Shown piece by piece: positions 40,893 through 51,329 of a DNA stretch of 64,000 bases. The notes under the pieces are model-generated. The model searched no databases. It saw nothing but the letters and a program-made list of their open reading frames with translations, and was not told where the DNA came from. Source of the DNA: Paenibacillus xylanexedens (GTDB taxonomy: Bacteria; Bacillota; Bacilli; Paenibacillales; Paenibacillaceae); contig NZ_CP018620.1 in the NCBI RefSeq assembly GCF_001908275.1, positions 4,960,001 to 5,024,000 on the forward strand, given 5' to 3'. The translations under genes and the position numbers were made by a program. Position 1 is the first letter of the stretch. The number at the start of each line of letters is the position of its first letter.

Positions 40893-40908
40893 CGATATAA
40901 TTATATCG
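40893..40908. promoter_or_regulatory. Perfect 16-bp palindrome between rhamnosidase and AraC genes
   Basis: CGATATAATTATATCG is self-complementary. It contains TATAAT on both strands, so it could supply the -10 box of one or both divergent promoters, or be an operator. A weak TTGGCT lies 18 bases upstream on the plus strand (40872-40877). Confidence 0.45.
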
Positions 40909-40984
40909 ATCCTGTTGTCGTAAATACCCGGTAATCAGGACTATTTCATCCGGTGATTCAGCCATCTGTGCGAGGAGGTTGCTT

Positions 40985-41869
40985 GTGAATTCATCTGTAC
41001 AACTCATGAAAAGTGAATACTTTCTGCATAATCATTTGCAACTTTTTGTCAATCGTTGCTCTGAAGATTTTGTGCTTCCTTTTCACGCACATGATTTTAT
41101 TGAATATAGCTACGTTGTCGAAGGAAAGGGCTTTCATCATATCGGTGAAGATGTCATTCCGGTGACAAAGGGGATGCTGTTTGTCATTCCTGTCGGCGTT
41201 CCTCATGTCTTTCGTCCTGTCAGCACCAACGTAACCGAGCATCCGTTAATTATATATAATTGCTTATTTAATGCTGAATTGATCCACACGCTGACAGCAA
41301 TCATTCAGGAAAAAGAAATCATTCAACATCTGATGGATCTGGCACAAAATCAGGTTCCTTATATATCCGTTGTGGATCACAACGACCGGATTGAAGAACT
41401 AATGGTGAAGCTGTACCGTGAATCCTCCGTTCCGGGAATCGGTTCGTCTACCATGTTATACACCTTGGTAAGCCAGTTGGTATTGATGACCTACAGACAA
41501 CTTTATCAAAAGGAACATGATGAAGAGAATCATTCCACCGGTTTTGATTACATTCTTCATTATCTCAAACAACACGTAAGCAATCGTATTCGGATGTCTG
41601 ATCTGGTCCGTGTATCGGGCTGGAGCGAAAAACAGATTGGCCGAATGTTTCTGCGACATACTGGTCAGACCTTTAGCAGCTACCTGCAACACCTGCGTAT
41701 ACAAAAAAGCTGCGAACTTCTAAAGAGTTCACAGCACAAAGTCAGTCTGATTGCCGAGCTGGTCGGATATCGGGATATGGATTCATTCTATGCTGCATTC
41801 AAAAAAATAACAGGCGAAACACCTCTCGCCTATCGCAAAAAATCCAGAGTACAGCACTCTGGACAATAA
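40985..41869 (+). CDS. AraC-family transcriptional regulator, 294 aa
   Basis: An N-terminal cupin-type sensing domain (HAHDFIEYSYVVEGKGFHHI, then VIPVGVPHVFRP) is followed by a C-terminal double helix-turn-helix (about 185-285). That part has MSDLVRVSGWSEKQIGRMF, the linker QTFSSYLQHLRIQKS, and LVGYRDMDSFYAAFKKITGETPLAYRK. It starts at GTG 40985, with GAGGAGG seven bases upstream. It is divergent from the GH78 gene and probably activates it in response to rhamnose or a rhamnoside, though the ligand is inferred from context only. Confidence 0.9.
   Translation: MNSSVQLMKSEYFLHNHLQLFVNRCSEDFVLPFHAHDFIEYSYVVEGKGFHHIGEDVIPVTKGMLFVIPVGVPHVFRPVSTNVTEHPLIIYNCLFNAELIHTLTAIIQEKEIIQHLMDLAQNQVPYISVVDHNDRIEELMVKLYRESSVPGIGSSTMLYTLVSQLVLMTYRQLYQKEHDEENHSTGFDYILHYLKQHVSNRIRMSDLVRVSGWSEKQIGRMFLRHTGQTFSSYLQHLRIQKSCELLKSSQHKVSLIAELVGYRDMDSFYAAFKKITGETPLAYRKKSRVQHSGQ
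41837..41863 (-). terminator. Minus-strand terminator lying inside the araC coding end
   Basis: A perfect eight-pair stem (TCCAGAGT with ACTCTGGA, 41843-41863) is followed on the minus strand by TTTTTT. It lies 15 bases after the stop of the convergent nucleotidase-like gene and occupies the last codons of the araC gene. Confidence 0.8.
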
Positions 41870-41878
41870 GGTTAACTT

Positions 41879-42445
41879 TCAGACACCAACAACCTGTAAC
41901 ACTTCATCTATGTATGCCTTGGCCTCTTTCCATGAAGACATCAACGGAAAGTTGTATCGCTCACGCTCCTGTATGTTCCATGGATGTGGGATACAGATGA
42001 CCTTTTTGCCATCCTCATGCGCGGGAATCAAATTATGTGCTCCATCATCAATGAGCAGATCGAAACCGAGCAAGTTTTTTCTTTTGCATGTAATAAACTG
42101 TTCTGCGGTTATAAAAGGCATATGCTGCTGGAGCCAGTTCCACTTCTCAACAACTGTTCTTGGTTCTGCTGCCGTCACAACAATGACATCATAAGCATCG
42201 TTCAGCTTTCGCATCTCATCTACTACATACTCATCGTATAATTCCAATTCCTCGAACAGACCCGGCCGACCATAAAATACATCATGCGTGCTCTCTGGAT
42301 GACGCAAATGGGATGTATCCCAATGAATCATATCCTCGTAGCGCAACGGATGGGTCGGGAAGTTGAGGTTGTTGTGATATATAGCCCGCTTGACCAGATG
42401 ACATATCGTGTCATCCATATCTACAGCAATAATAGGCTTCTTCAT
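41879..42445 (-). CDS. 5'(3')-deoxyribonucleotidase-like HAD protein, 188 aa
   Basis: The HAD motif I is AVDMDDTICHL right at the N-terminus, motif II is VVTAAEP, and a late acidic motif reads LLIDDGAHNL. These fit the NT5C family of small nucleotidases, which dephosphorylate (deoxy)nucleoside monophosphates. The start at 42445 has GGGGGAGGG upstream; the longer ORF to 42523 adds an unlikely leader. It is convergent with araC, with only nine bases between the stop codons. Confidence 0.82.
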   Translation of the reverse strand: MKKPIIAVDMDDTICHLVKRAIYHNNLNFPTHPLRYEDMIHWDTSHLRHPESTHDVFYGRPGLFEELELYDEYVVDEMRKLNDAYDVIVVTAAEPRTVVEKWNWLQQHMPFITAEQFITCKRKNLLGFDLLIDDGAHNLIPAHEDGKKVICIPHPWNIQERERYNFPLMSSWKEAKAYIDEVLQVVGV

Positions 42446-42555
42446 GGTTATCCCTCCCCCAATACGATCACAGTATACCATCCAGAATGTTAAGTAGTCA
42501 TCTTTTTTACCTTGAAATGCCAATAGCGTTGATGAGAATTCTACCTGATTATATT

Positions 42556-42601
42556 AAAAAGGCGCCCCGGCGCCGTAATACCAGCTACGCCCGGGGTGCC
42601 T
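42556..42601 (-). terminator. Terminator of the second beta-glucoside operon
   Basis: A GC-rich hairpin, AGGCACCCCGG paired with CCGGGGCGCCT on the minus strand, is followed by TTTTTAATAT. It lies 13 bases after the GH1 gene stop. Confidence 0.88.
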
Positions 42602-42613
42602 ATATAGGTTAAT

Positions 42614-44092
<1,479 letters not shown>

Positions 44093-44126
44093 TTATGTTG
44101 ATATTGTTAGTCCTAAGACGGGCAGT

Positions 44127-46049
44127 TTAAATCTCAGCTTTCAAGACGTCTTCACCCATCGTGATTTCACCCAATTTCACAGGTAGAACCTGCTTGTAAT
44201 CAGCCGTATTGGTAACAACCATAGCGGTTGTGATGTCGTATTCTTTTGCAATTTCAGCCAGTTCAAACGTGAGTAACTTGTCTCCAGCCTGTACACGTGC
44301 TCCATTAGCAACATGTGCATCAAAATACTGTCCACGCAGCTTCACTGTGTTAATTCCAACATGAATCAACAATTCCATTCCGTTATCACTGCGGACAACG
44401 ATCGCATGTTTTGTTTTGAACACATTCATGATGGTACCTGTCACTGGAGATACCAATTCGCCCACCGTTGGAACAAATGCCACACCTTTACCCATCAATT
44501 CATCACCAAATGTTGGATCGTTGACTTCTTTGAGCTGGATGGATTTACCTGTCATCGGTGCAACAGCTACTGCATCACTCGTTGGTGTTGGATCGCCCAT
44601 GTCGTCTACATCTACGGTTGCAGCATCGTTAGAAGTTACTTTCGCTGGTGCTGTAGAAGCACCAGGTGAGAATTGAGCCAACGCCTCTGCGTCTCCTTCT
44701 TCTTCCTTGATACCAAATATCGTAGACATGATTGCACCCACGATAAAGGCCAAAATCATACCCCCAAAGGAATACCAGAAGGTTTGTCCGATCAGGGAAG
44801 GAAGTCCTGGGAGACCACCGTTACCCGCAAGTACATACGCTTTCGCGCCAAAAGCAAGGGCGAATCCACCACCCACCGCACTACCAATCATCGCTGCGGC
44901 AAATGGTTTTTTGTATTTCATGTTAACCCCGTACATAGCTGGCTCCGTTACACCCATGAGTGCGGTGAAGCTCGTTGACAATGCCACGGTTTTGAGTTTT
45001 TTATCTTTTGCCCGGAAGAATACGCCGAGTGTTGCACCAGCCTGACCCATATTGGAGATAAAGGTCAACGGCAAGAATTTATCAAAGCCTAGTGTAGCGA
45101 TATTACTCAGAATGATCGGCACAAGTGCATAGTGCATTCCTGTCATAATAATGAGCGCCATCGCGCCGCCAAGAACAATACCTGCAATCAATCCGCCTTC
45201 ATTCAGCAGCCAGTTGATGCCGCCAGACAATCCGCTACCTACAAATGTACCCAATGGACCGATCGCAATCAGCGTCACTGGAACCATAACAAGCAAAGTA
45301 ATCAGCGGCACAAGCAATAGCTTGAGTGCAGCAGGGATAACACGGTCAACCCATTTCTCAACATAAGACATCAACCATACTGCAAGAAGAATCGGAATAA
45401 CCGATGAAGCATAACTTACTGCTGTAACCGGGATTCCCAAAAATCCAACCGATTCACCGCTAGATAACAATGCTGTCATGTCTGGATACATGAGTGCCGT
45501 ACCTAGTGCAATCGCAACAAACGGGTTACTGCCGAATTTACGAGCAGCGCTGACTGCAATCAGTAAAGGCAGGTAGTGGAATACGCCGTCACCGATGGCT
45601 GAAAGAATACGATACGTATCCGTTCCGGCAGACATCCAACCTACGGACACGAACAGTGCAAGTAATCCCTTGAGCATACCTGCCGCAGTAATCGCTGGAA
45701 GCATTGGAGCAAAGACACCTGCGATTGTTTCAAATATTTTCAGCACGACATTTTGTTTTTTATCCGACTTTGGCTCTTTGTTGTTTTCTGTAGTTTGCTG
45801 GATTGCCGGATTTTCCTTCACCATAGCGTCGAATACTTTCGACACGTCATTACCGATAATGACCTGGAATTGATCACCGGAAACATTCGTTCCCATGACC
45901 TTATCCAGTTTCTTGAGTGAGCCGTTATCGACTTTATCGTTATTCTTCAAATCAAAGCGTAGTCGAGTAACGCAGTGATAAACTGAGTTAATATTGTTTG
46001 TTCCCCCAACGGCTTTGATGATTTCCTGCGCCGTTTCCTGATGTTTCAT
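44127..46049 (-). CDS. bglP: PTS beta-glucoside transporter subunit IIBCA, 640 aa
   Basis: Fused IIB-IIC-IIA permease. The IIB cysteine is Cys26 (VYHCVTRLRF), the IIC membrane domain covers about 100-460, and IIA carries the histidine motif LLIHVGINT. It is diverged from the two tandem bglP copies (different IIC loops and linker), suggesting another beta-glucoside range. AGGAGG precedes ATG. A RAT/terminator leader sits between it and the upstream licT, so read-through depends on antitermination. Confidence 0.93.
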   Translation of the reverse strand: MKHQETAQEIIKAVGGTNNINSVYHCVTRLRFDLKNNDKVDNGSLKKLDKVMGTNVSGDQFQVIIGNDVSKVFDAMVKENPAIQQTTENNKEPKSDKKQNVVLKIFETIAGVFAPMLPAITAAGMLKGLLALFVSVGWMSAGTDTYRILSAIGDGVFHYLPLLIAVSAARKFGSNPFVAIALGTALMYPDMTALLSSGESVGFLGIPVTAVSYASSVIPILLAVWLMSYVEKWVDRVIPAALKLLLVPLITLLVMVPVTLIAIGPLGTFVGSGLSGGINWLLNEGGLIAGIVLGGAMALIIMTGMHYALVPIILSNIATLGFDKFLPLTFISNMGQAGATLGVFFRAKDKKLKTVALSTSFTALMGVTEPAMYGVNMKYKKPFAAAMIGSAVGGGFALAFGAKAYVLAGNGGLPGLPSLIGQTFWYSFGGMILAFIVGAIMSTIFGIKEEEGDAEALAQFSPGASTAPAKVTSNDAATVDVDDMGDPTPTSDAVAVAPMTGKSIQLKEVNDPTFGDELMGKGVAFVPTVGELVSPVTGTIMNVFKTKHAIVVRSDNGMELLIHVGINTVKLRGQYFDAHVANGARVQAGDKLLTFELAEIAKEYDITTAMVVTNTADYKQVLPVKLGEITMGEDVLKAEI

Positions 46050-46079
46050 GATGTTTTCCTCCTCATTTTTCCAATAAAA

Positions 46080-46131
46080 AATACCCGAACGAATCTAGCG
46101 CATATTGATGGCGCCATCTCATTCGGGTATT
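46080..46131 (-). terminator. Leader terminator of third bglP
   Basis: The ten-pair stem AATACCCGAA/TTCGGGTATT, with an inner imperfect stem around GGCGCC, is followed on the minus strand by TTTTATTGG. It overlaps the RAT element at 46125-46155. Confidence 0.88.
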
Positions 46132-46155
46132 GCCTGATTGAACAGTAACAAGCCC
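46125..46155 (-). promoter_or_regulatory. RAT antiterminator element, third bglP leader
   Basis: The minus strand reads GGGCTTGTTACTG, then TTCAATCAGGCAATACCC, a near-consensus LicT RAT. The final AATACCC is also the 5' arm of the terminator, so the structures exclude each other. Confidence 0.88.
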
Positions 46156-46181
46156 ATAGGATATCCAGTTGTAATTTGATT

Positions 46182-47036
46182 CTATTGCGTGGACTTCTCG
46201 TCCCGCTTGGTTTTCATCAAACGTTCTAGATGGAGCGTTAGATATAACTGCTCAGAGTGAGTCATGTCATACTGATAATTCTTATGGATAAAAGTCTCAA
46301 TCTTGCCAATACATTTGAATGTCTCCGGATAGTTTTTCCGCACCACTTCATATAAATACTCCTCAGCATCATCATGTGAAGAATGTGTAATGACACGCTG
46401 ACAGAAATATTTCAAATGGGTGATGAAGCGGAAATAGTTGACGCTATCTTCATCCAATTCGACGTTGAAGTGATATTTGATAATATTCATGATCTCCTGC
46501 AACAGCTGCATCAGATGGGTGACATCGTTCATGGAATCATTGACTTCCGCATTGATGAAATGTAAGGCAATATTACAGATTTCATCTTTGGGAAACTCAA
46601 TATCCAGCCTTTCCTTCAGCAAGGTCAGTGCTTCTCTGGCCACATCATACTCCGCCTTATAGAAGTGCTGAACTTCCCAAGAAAGTGGATTACGAGTAAT
46701 CATTCCTTTTTCCAAGCGTTGAACAGCAAAGTGAATGTGATCAGATAGCGAGACGTAGATCCCGTCACTGATGGTTTTGTTCAGTTGCGTTCGTGCCAGT
46801 GTCACAATATCATCTGTTGCCTGCAGAATCTCAATCGGCACTTCAGCTACGATGGATTTGAATTTCTCATAAATCGATGCATCCTGAAGACGAAATACCT
46901 TCTCAATCCGCTCTTCATCAATCTCATCGCCTGCTTTGAACTTAAATCCGATACCCCGGCCGAGGATCAGTAGTTCCTGATTTTTGTCATCCACGGTACT
47001 GACAATATTGTTATTAAATATCTGTTTAATAATCAT
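46182..47036 (-). CDS. licT: BglG/LicT-family transcription antiterminator, 284 aa
   Basis: It has the CAT RNA-binding domain (1-55: IIKQIFNNNIVSTVDDKNQE, LILGRGIGFKFKAGD), PRD1 with LSDHIHFAVQR, and PRD2 with ALHFINAEVND. The start at 47036 has AGGTGGG upstream and gives the normal family N-terminus; the ORF extension to 47084 runs into its own terminator. It is the first gene of a licT-bglP-bglA operon and is preceded by a TTGACA promoter and a RAT leader, so it is probably autoregulated and controls the bglP leader at 46080-46155. Confidence 0.92.
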   Translation of the reverse strand: MIIKQIFNNNIVSTVDDKNQELLILGRGIGFKFKAGDEIDEERIEKVFRLQDASIYEKFKSIVAEVPIEILQATDDIVTLARTQLNKTISDGIYVSLSDHIHFAVQRLEKGMITRNPLSWEVQHFYKAEYDVAREALTLLKERLDIEFPKDEICNIALHFINAEVNDSMNDVTHLMQLLQEIMNIIKYHFNVELDEDSVNYFRFITHLKYFCQRVITHSSHDDAEEYLYEVVRKNYPETFKCIGKIETFIHKNYQYDMTHSEQLYLTLHLERLMKTKRDEKSTQ

Positions 47037-47072
47037 TATGGACCCACCTGGTTTTTTTTGAGGAATAAAAAA

Positions 47073-47123
47073 GGGCAAAACCAAAACAGAAATAATAAAA
47101 TCATTTCCATAGTGGTTTTGCCC
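47073..47123 (-). terminator. Leader terminator of second licT
   Basis: The perfect ten-pair stem GGGCAAAACC/GGTTTTGCCC (47073-47082 with 47114-47123) is followed on the minus strand by TTTTTTATT. Its 5' arm is shared with the RAT element. Confidence 0.9.
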
Positions 47124-47142
47124 GCATTACCGGTAACAAGCC
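47114..47142 (-). promoter_or_regulatory. RAT antiterminator element in second licT leader
   Basis: The minus strand reads GGCTTGTTACCGG, TAATG, CGGGCAAAACC. It starts within a few bases of the predicted transcription start and overlaps the terminator arm. Confidence 0.85.
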
Positions 47143-47150
47143 TCGGATAT

Positions 47151-47179
47151 AATTTATCATAACCTGAAAACGGTGTCAA
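47151..47179 (-). promoter_or_regulatory. Sigma-A-type promoter of second licT operon
   Basis: A perfect -35 TTGACA (47174-47179) and a -10-like TAAATT (47151-47156) are 17 bases apart. The implied start is close to the RAT element. Confidence 0.65.
47165..47178 (-). promoter_or_regulatory. Candidate cre (CcpA) site overlapping the licT promoter
   Basis: The plus strand reads TGAAAACGGTGTCA, close to the catabolite-responsive element consensus (TGWAARCGYTWNCW, mismatches at two positions). It overlaps the -35 box and the spacer, a position suited to repression by CcpA when preferred sugars are present. Confidence 0.5.
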
Positions 47180-47308
47180 CCTAAAAATACTACCGCTCTA
47201 TTCCACTTGTTTAGATCATATCAAACATTTACCTTTTATGTTATTTTGAAATGAGATATAACCTTTGATATTTAATAATATGACCCAAACTAATCAGGAG
47301 GATTCACT

Positions 47309-48331
47309 TTGAAAAAAATCACTTCGTTTACCGCCGTCATTGCTGCCATCTCGCTATTGTTATCAGTTCCGCCCACCTTGGCCGCAAAATCCAATGAACT
47401 CTCGTTAATAGAGAATTACATGTCCGCTGACCAGCTGGATCGGAAGACACAAAAACTTTTGAATGATGAAATAGTTAAACTCGTGGGGAAACAGAACATT
47501 CAATTCATCAAAATAGACACATCATTTGATCCGTGGGTCATTAACGGAACTATAGATGGAACTGGATTCGCAGATTTCACACAAAGATACGATCCTGATA
47601 CAAATCATGTCGCGTCCACCCTTATCATGTATGATACCGCTGATCTCAATAAAGTCATGGATAATGCGCTGCGCCTGAAGCTTGATGCCTTCTTAAAAAC
47701 ATTTGAGGATGAAGATATCTTCATTAAAAGTGGTTTTTGGCGTTTCAAAGCCAATGATCAGGACCATGGACATTTACTCCAAAACTATTGGGTCATCTTT
47801 GGACCAAGTCAACAACTTTACATCGATGTGGACAAAGATAATCAAATGTCGGCAATTCTGCAATATAAAATCGATGATTCCTATGCCTGGATGACAAACA
47901 TAGCACGAAATTCACTCAAAACACTTGGAATACCCTCAGTAAAAGCTTTTGATTACACCTTATTTACCGTAGAAGGAAAAGATATGTTATGGCAGTATAG
48001 GGATGACGACAATCTAAATTACGTACATATCGGCAGCAAGACCGGAAAGGTATGGAAAGTCACCAACGAATTAGGTATCAACTGGAAAAATGATGCTGAT
48101 TTCAAAAAGTCTTTTGCCAAGCCCAAGCTCAGCAAAAACAAAGCACGATCTATCGCTGTACCTACAGTCAGATCTATATTTGGTATTGAGCTAAAAGGTT
48201 ATTCCGTTCGTATCCAAGAGAACGAGTACACCTTCACGAAAAAAGGAGCCACGACGCTTATCGGTAAAATCAATACAAAAGGCGCATTTTATTCGTTTGA
48301 AGCCATTCCTTCAAAAGGGATAAGAAACTAA
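47309..48331 (+). CDS. Secreted protein of unknown function, 340 aa
   Basis: The N-terminus is a clear signal peptide (basic MKK, hydrophobic core to about residue 21, likely cleavage after LAA near residue 26). The mature part is mixed alpha/beta and Lys/Asp-rich, with no motif I recognise. The segments YIDVDKDNQMSAILQY and YVHIGSKTGKVWKV look like paired strands and may be PepSY/YcdB-like, but this is a guess. AGGAGG lies eight bases before a TTG start. It is a single-gene unit upstream of a strong inverted repeat. Confidence 0.7.
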   Translation: MKKITSFTAVIAAISLLLSVPPTLAAKSNELSLIENYMSADQLDRKTQKLLNDEIVKLVGKQNIQFIKIDTSFDPWVINGTIDGTGFADFTQRYDPDTNHVASTLIMYDTADLNKVMDNALRLKLDAFLKTFEDEDIFIKSGFWRFKANDQDHGHLLQNYWVIFGPSQQLYIDVDKDNQMSAILQYKIDDSYAWMTNIARNSLKTLGIPSVKAFDYTLFTVEGKDMLWQYRDDDNLNYVHIGSKTGKVWKVTNELGINWKNDADFKKSFAKPKLSKNKARSIAVPTVRSIFGIELKGYSVRIQENEYTFTKKGATTLIGKINTKGAFYSFEAIPSKGIRN

Positions 48332-48388
48332 CTTACATAATAAAAAACAAGCGGCTTGAAGCGCCGATTTAAAATTGCATAAGAAATA

Positions 48389-48438
48389 CTCCGCTTTATG
48401 ACGACAGTCGATTTGATCTTGTCATCATAAAAGCGGAG
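48389..48438. terminator. Long inverted repeat, probable bidirectional terminator
   Basis: CTCCGCTTTATGACGACA (48389-48406) pairs with the segment ending AAGCGGAG (48420-48438), with small mismatches. It lies between two convergent genes. T-tracts on either side are weak (TATTTC on the minus strand). Confidence 0.6.
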
Positions 48439-48500
48439 CCGGTATCATCAATCTACGCTTGACGTGCTTATAAGGAGTCCTTCTTTCGAAGGGCCTTTCA

Positions 48501-49604
48501 TCATTGCTGGAAGGTCACATTAATCTGTACAATCTCCGAACGACTGCTAGTACGAATTGGAGGTCCCCAGAAACCAAATCCTGAGGTTACAATGGAGTGC
48601 ATAGAGCCCTTTTGCAGATAACCCCAATCATTCTCGTAAATCGCTTGTGTGATGAACTGAGCAGGTGCAATCTGTCCACGGTGGGTGTGACCGGATACGA
48701 CCAGATCTACATTGTTCTGCTCCGCAATATCCAGATCATAGGGCTGGTGATCCATCATTAGTACCGGTTGGCTCAAGTCAGTACCTTGCATTAACGTAGA
48801 TACTTCTGCCCGATCCTTCTCTGTTCGGTCTTTCCGACCAATGAGGGTGATCTTGTCATCCAGTACGATCTTGTCATCGTACAGAACTTGCATGTTGCTC
48901 TTCTCCAGCGCAGCAATCAGATCTTCAATCGGGCCATCGAACTTATCGTGATTCCCGAGTGAAGCATAGACGCCGTATGGAGCCTGAATGTCACTGATAA
49001 TATCGGCAATTCCGCTATTGAGGTACATATCCAGATTGTCATCAATAATATCTCCAGGATACAGCACCAGATCCGGCTTCAGAGCATTAATTTCCTCCAC
49101 CATGCGTTTCGCATGTGCAGGGCCAGACAGAAGTCCAAAGTGCATATCGGCTGCCATGACAATGTTGAGCTTGTCTACACCTTCTACTTTTTTATCAATC
49201 TGGATATTATATGTTCTCACTACAGGGCTGTAGGCGTTGAAAATTCCGTAACCCAATGTGGACACTAAAAGCACCAGCGTAACGAATCCCGCCCATTTCT
49301 GTGTGTGATGTCTAGGAATACGGGTTAATCTCAACAACCACATCGTGAGGTGAACGACGGGCAGAATCAACAATAACAACGAGAAGATTGCCAGCCAGTA
49401 AGAACCGATGATACCGAGGAACGAAATGCTTCCAAATACCCGTGCCAGAATGAAGGAAACAGCAAGGAATACAAGCGCTATAATATAAAACCATCGAAAT
49501 CTGGCGGACACAACTGGTTTCATCCAACTCCAACCGCTCCAACCTATGTAGAACACTAATAAACCGTATACGACCAAAAACAATATACCTGCTAATACAA
49601 ACAT
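48501..49604 (-). CDS. Membrane metallophosphoesterase (YkuE-like), 367 aa
   Basis: Four or five N-terminal membrane segments (residues 1-130) precede a calcineurin-like phosphoesterase domain. Metal-binding motifs are AADMHFG, PGDIIDD, GNHDKFDG and SGHTHRGQ, the full set for a two-metal site. It probably acts outside or at the membrane on a phosphodiester or phospholipid; the substrate is not known. The ATG at 49604 is used because GGAGG lies 11 bases upstream. The ORF could be read from GTG at 49622, which lacks a site. Confidence 0.88.
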   Translation of the reverse strand: MFVLAGILFLVVYGLLVFYIGWSGWSWMKPVVSARFRWFYIIALVFLAVSFILARVFGSISFLGIIGSYWLAIFSLLLLILPVVHLTMWLLRLTRIPRHHTQKWAGFVTLVLLVSTLGYGIFNAYSPVVRTYNIQIDKKVEGVDKLNIVMAADMHFGLLSGPAHAKRMVEEINALKPDLVLYPGDIIDDNLDMYLNSGIADIISDIQAPYGVYASLGNHDKFDGPIEDLIAALEKSNMQVLYDDKIVLDDKITLIGRKDRTEKDRAEVSTLMQGTDLSQPVLMMDHQPYDLDIAEQNNVDLVVSGHTHRGQIAPAQFITQAIYENDWGYLQKGSMHSIVTSGFGFWGPPIRTSSRSEIVQINVTFQQ

Positions 49605-49773
49605 GCCCGGTCTAACCTCCACGTCAATAAGTTGTATTCTGAATTTTCATTACGGACACAGGTCCGTCTGAACAAGTATAACGTAGTTGATGAGTCAGAT
49701 CATCTGTTTGCCAAACCCAGATTCGTACATTTTATTACAATTTAATGATATTCAAATTCGAACCATTAACCAG

Positions 49774-49834
49774 AAAAAGCATTCCCGCTGCCGCCCTGAA
49801 TAGTTAAATTCAAGGACCACTGCAGGAATGCTTT
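49774..49834 (-). terminator. Terminator of the pentose phosphate operon
   Basis: The stem AAAGCATTCC (49776-49785) with GGAATGCTTT (49825-49834) is extended by partial GC pairing, with TTTTTC on the minus strand. It lies 17 bases after the gnd stop. Confidence 0.8.
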
Positions 49835-49850
49835 ATTTTCGGAATTAAAA

Positions 49851-51269
49851 TTACTCGTTAGTGTCCATCCACTGGAAGTGGAATGAACCTTCTTTGTCCA
49901 CACGTTTGAATGTGTGAGCACCGAAGTAGTCACGTTGAGCTTGCAGCAAGTTTGCTGGCAAACGCTCTGTGCGGTAGCTGTCGTAGTAAGACAGTGCGCT
50001 GGAGAATCCAGGTACTGGAATACCTTGTTTTACAGCAGCCGCTATAACTTCACGCCATGCGCCTTGATAAGATTCAACGATGTTTTGGAAGTAAGGATCC
50101 AAGAGCAGGTTTTTGAGTTCTGCATCTTTGTCATATGCTTCTTTAATGTTTTGCAAGAACTGCGAACGGATGATGCAACCACCACGGAAGATCATGGCAA
50201 TGTTACCGTATTTCAGATCCCAGCCGTATTCATCGGAAGCTGCACGCATTTGTGCAAATCCTTGAGCGTAGGATACGATTTTACTTGCAAACAACGCTTT
50301 ACGAACGTTCTCGATGAACGCTTTTTTGTCGCCAGAGAATGCTTCAGTTGCTGGTCCATTCAGGATTTTGCTAGCTGCTACACGCTCGTCTTTCATGGCA
50401 GACAGGAAACGGGAGAATACGGATTCCGTGATCATGGACAGTGGTACGCCGAGATCCAGCGCGCTTTGGCTTGTCCATTTACCTGTTCCTTTTTGTCCAG
50501 CAGCGTCCAGAATAACGTCAACCATTGGTTTGCCTGTTTCTGGATCGTATTTGGAGAAGATATCTGCTGTGATCTCGATCAGGTAGCTGTCCAGTTCCCC
50601 TTGATTCCACTCCGTGAAGATCTCATGCAACTCTTCAACGGAAACGTTCAATACGGATTTGAGCAAGTGGTAAGCTTCACCAATCAACTGCATGTCTCCG
50701 TACTCGATACCGTTATGCACCATTTTCACATAGTGTCCGGCACCGTCTGGTCCGATATATGTGCTGCAAGCGTCATCGCCAACTTTAGCGGAGATCGCTG
50801 TCAGGATCGGTTCTACCAACTGATAAGCACTTTCCTGACCGCCTGGCATGATTGCCGGGCCTTTCAGTGCGCCTTCTTCACCACCAGATACACCTGCTCC
50901 GATGAACCGGAAACCTTTTTCTTCCAGTTCTTTACTGCGACGTTGTGTGTCAGGGAAGTAAGCATTACCTCCATCGATAATAATGTCGCCTTGATCCAGA
51001 TGAGGAAGCAGTTGCTCGATCGTTGCATCTGTTGCTTTACCTGCTTGCACCATGATCAGAATTTTACGCGGAGACTCCAGGGATTCCACGAATTCTTCAA
51101 TAGTAAACGCACCTGTCAGGTTTTTACCTTCTGCTTCTTTCAGAAGATCGTTCGTTTTCTCCGGGGAACGGTTAAATACCGATACCGAGAAACCTTTGCT
51201 TTCAATATTCAAAGCCAGGTTTTTACCCATTACTGCCAATCCAATAACACCAATCTGTTGTTTACTCAT
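49851..51269 (-). CDS. gnd: 6-phosphogluconate dehydrogenase (decarboxylating), 472 aa
   Basis: Third enzyme of the oxidative pentose phosphate pathway: 6-phosphogluconate to ribulose-5-phosphate, CO2 and NADPH. The Rossmann motif [15 protein letters not shown] is followed by FNRSPEKT, where Asn-Arg-Ser favours NADP. Catalytic-domain motifs are [11 protein letters not shown] and [14 protein letters not shown]. The length is normal for the long form. The start at 51269 has GGGAGG five bases upstream. It lies 60 bases after the transaldolase gene and is the last gene of the operon. Confidence 0.96.
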   Translation of the reverse strand: MSKQQIGVIGLAVMGKNLALNIESKGFSVSVFNRSPEKTNDLLKEAEGKNLTGAFTIEEFVESLESPRKILIMVQAGKATDATIEQLLPHLDQGDIIIDGGNAYFPDTQRRSKELEEKGFRFIGAGVSGGEEGALKGPAIMPGGQESAYQLVEPILTAISAKVGDDACSTYIGPDGAGHYVKMVHNGIEYGDMQLIGEAYHLLKSVLNVSVEELHEIFTEWNQGELDSYLIEITADIFSKYDPETGKPMVDVILDAAGQKGTGKWTSQSALDLGVPLSMITESVFSRFLSAMKDERVAASKILNGPATEAFSGDKKAFIENVRKALFASKIVSYAQGFAQMRAASDEYGWDLKYGNIAMIFRGGCIIRSQFLQNIKEAYDKDAELKNLLLDPYFQNIVESYQGAWREVIAAAVKQGIPVPGFSSALSYYDSYRTERLPANLLQAQRDYFGAHTFKRVDKEGSFHFQWMDTNE

Positions 51270-51329
51270 TATGTCCTCCCAATACTCCATTATTTATATA
51301 GTAAGTTGAAACGAATGAATGGTTATAGA

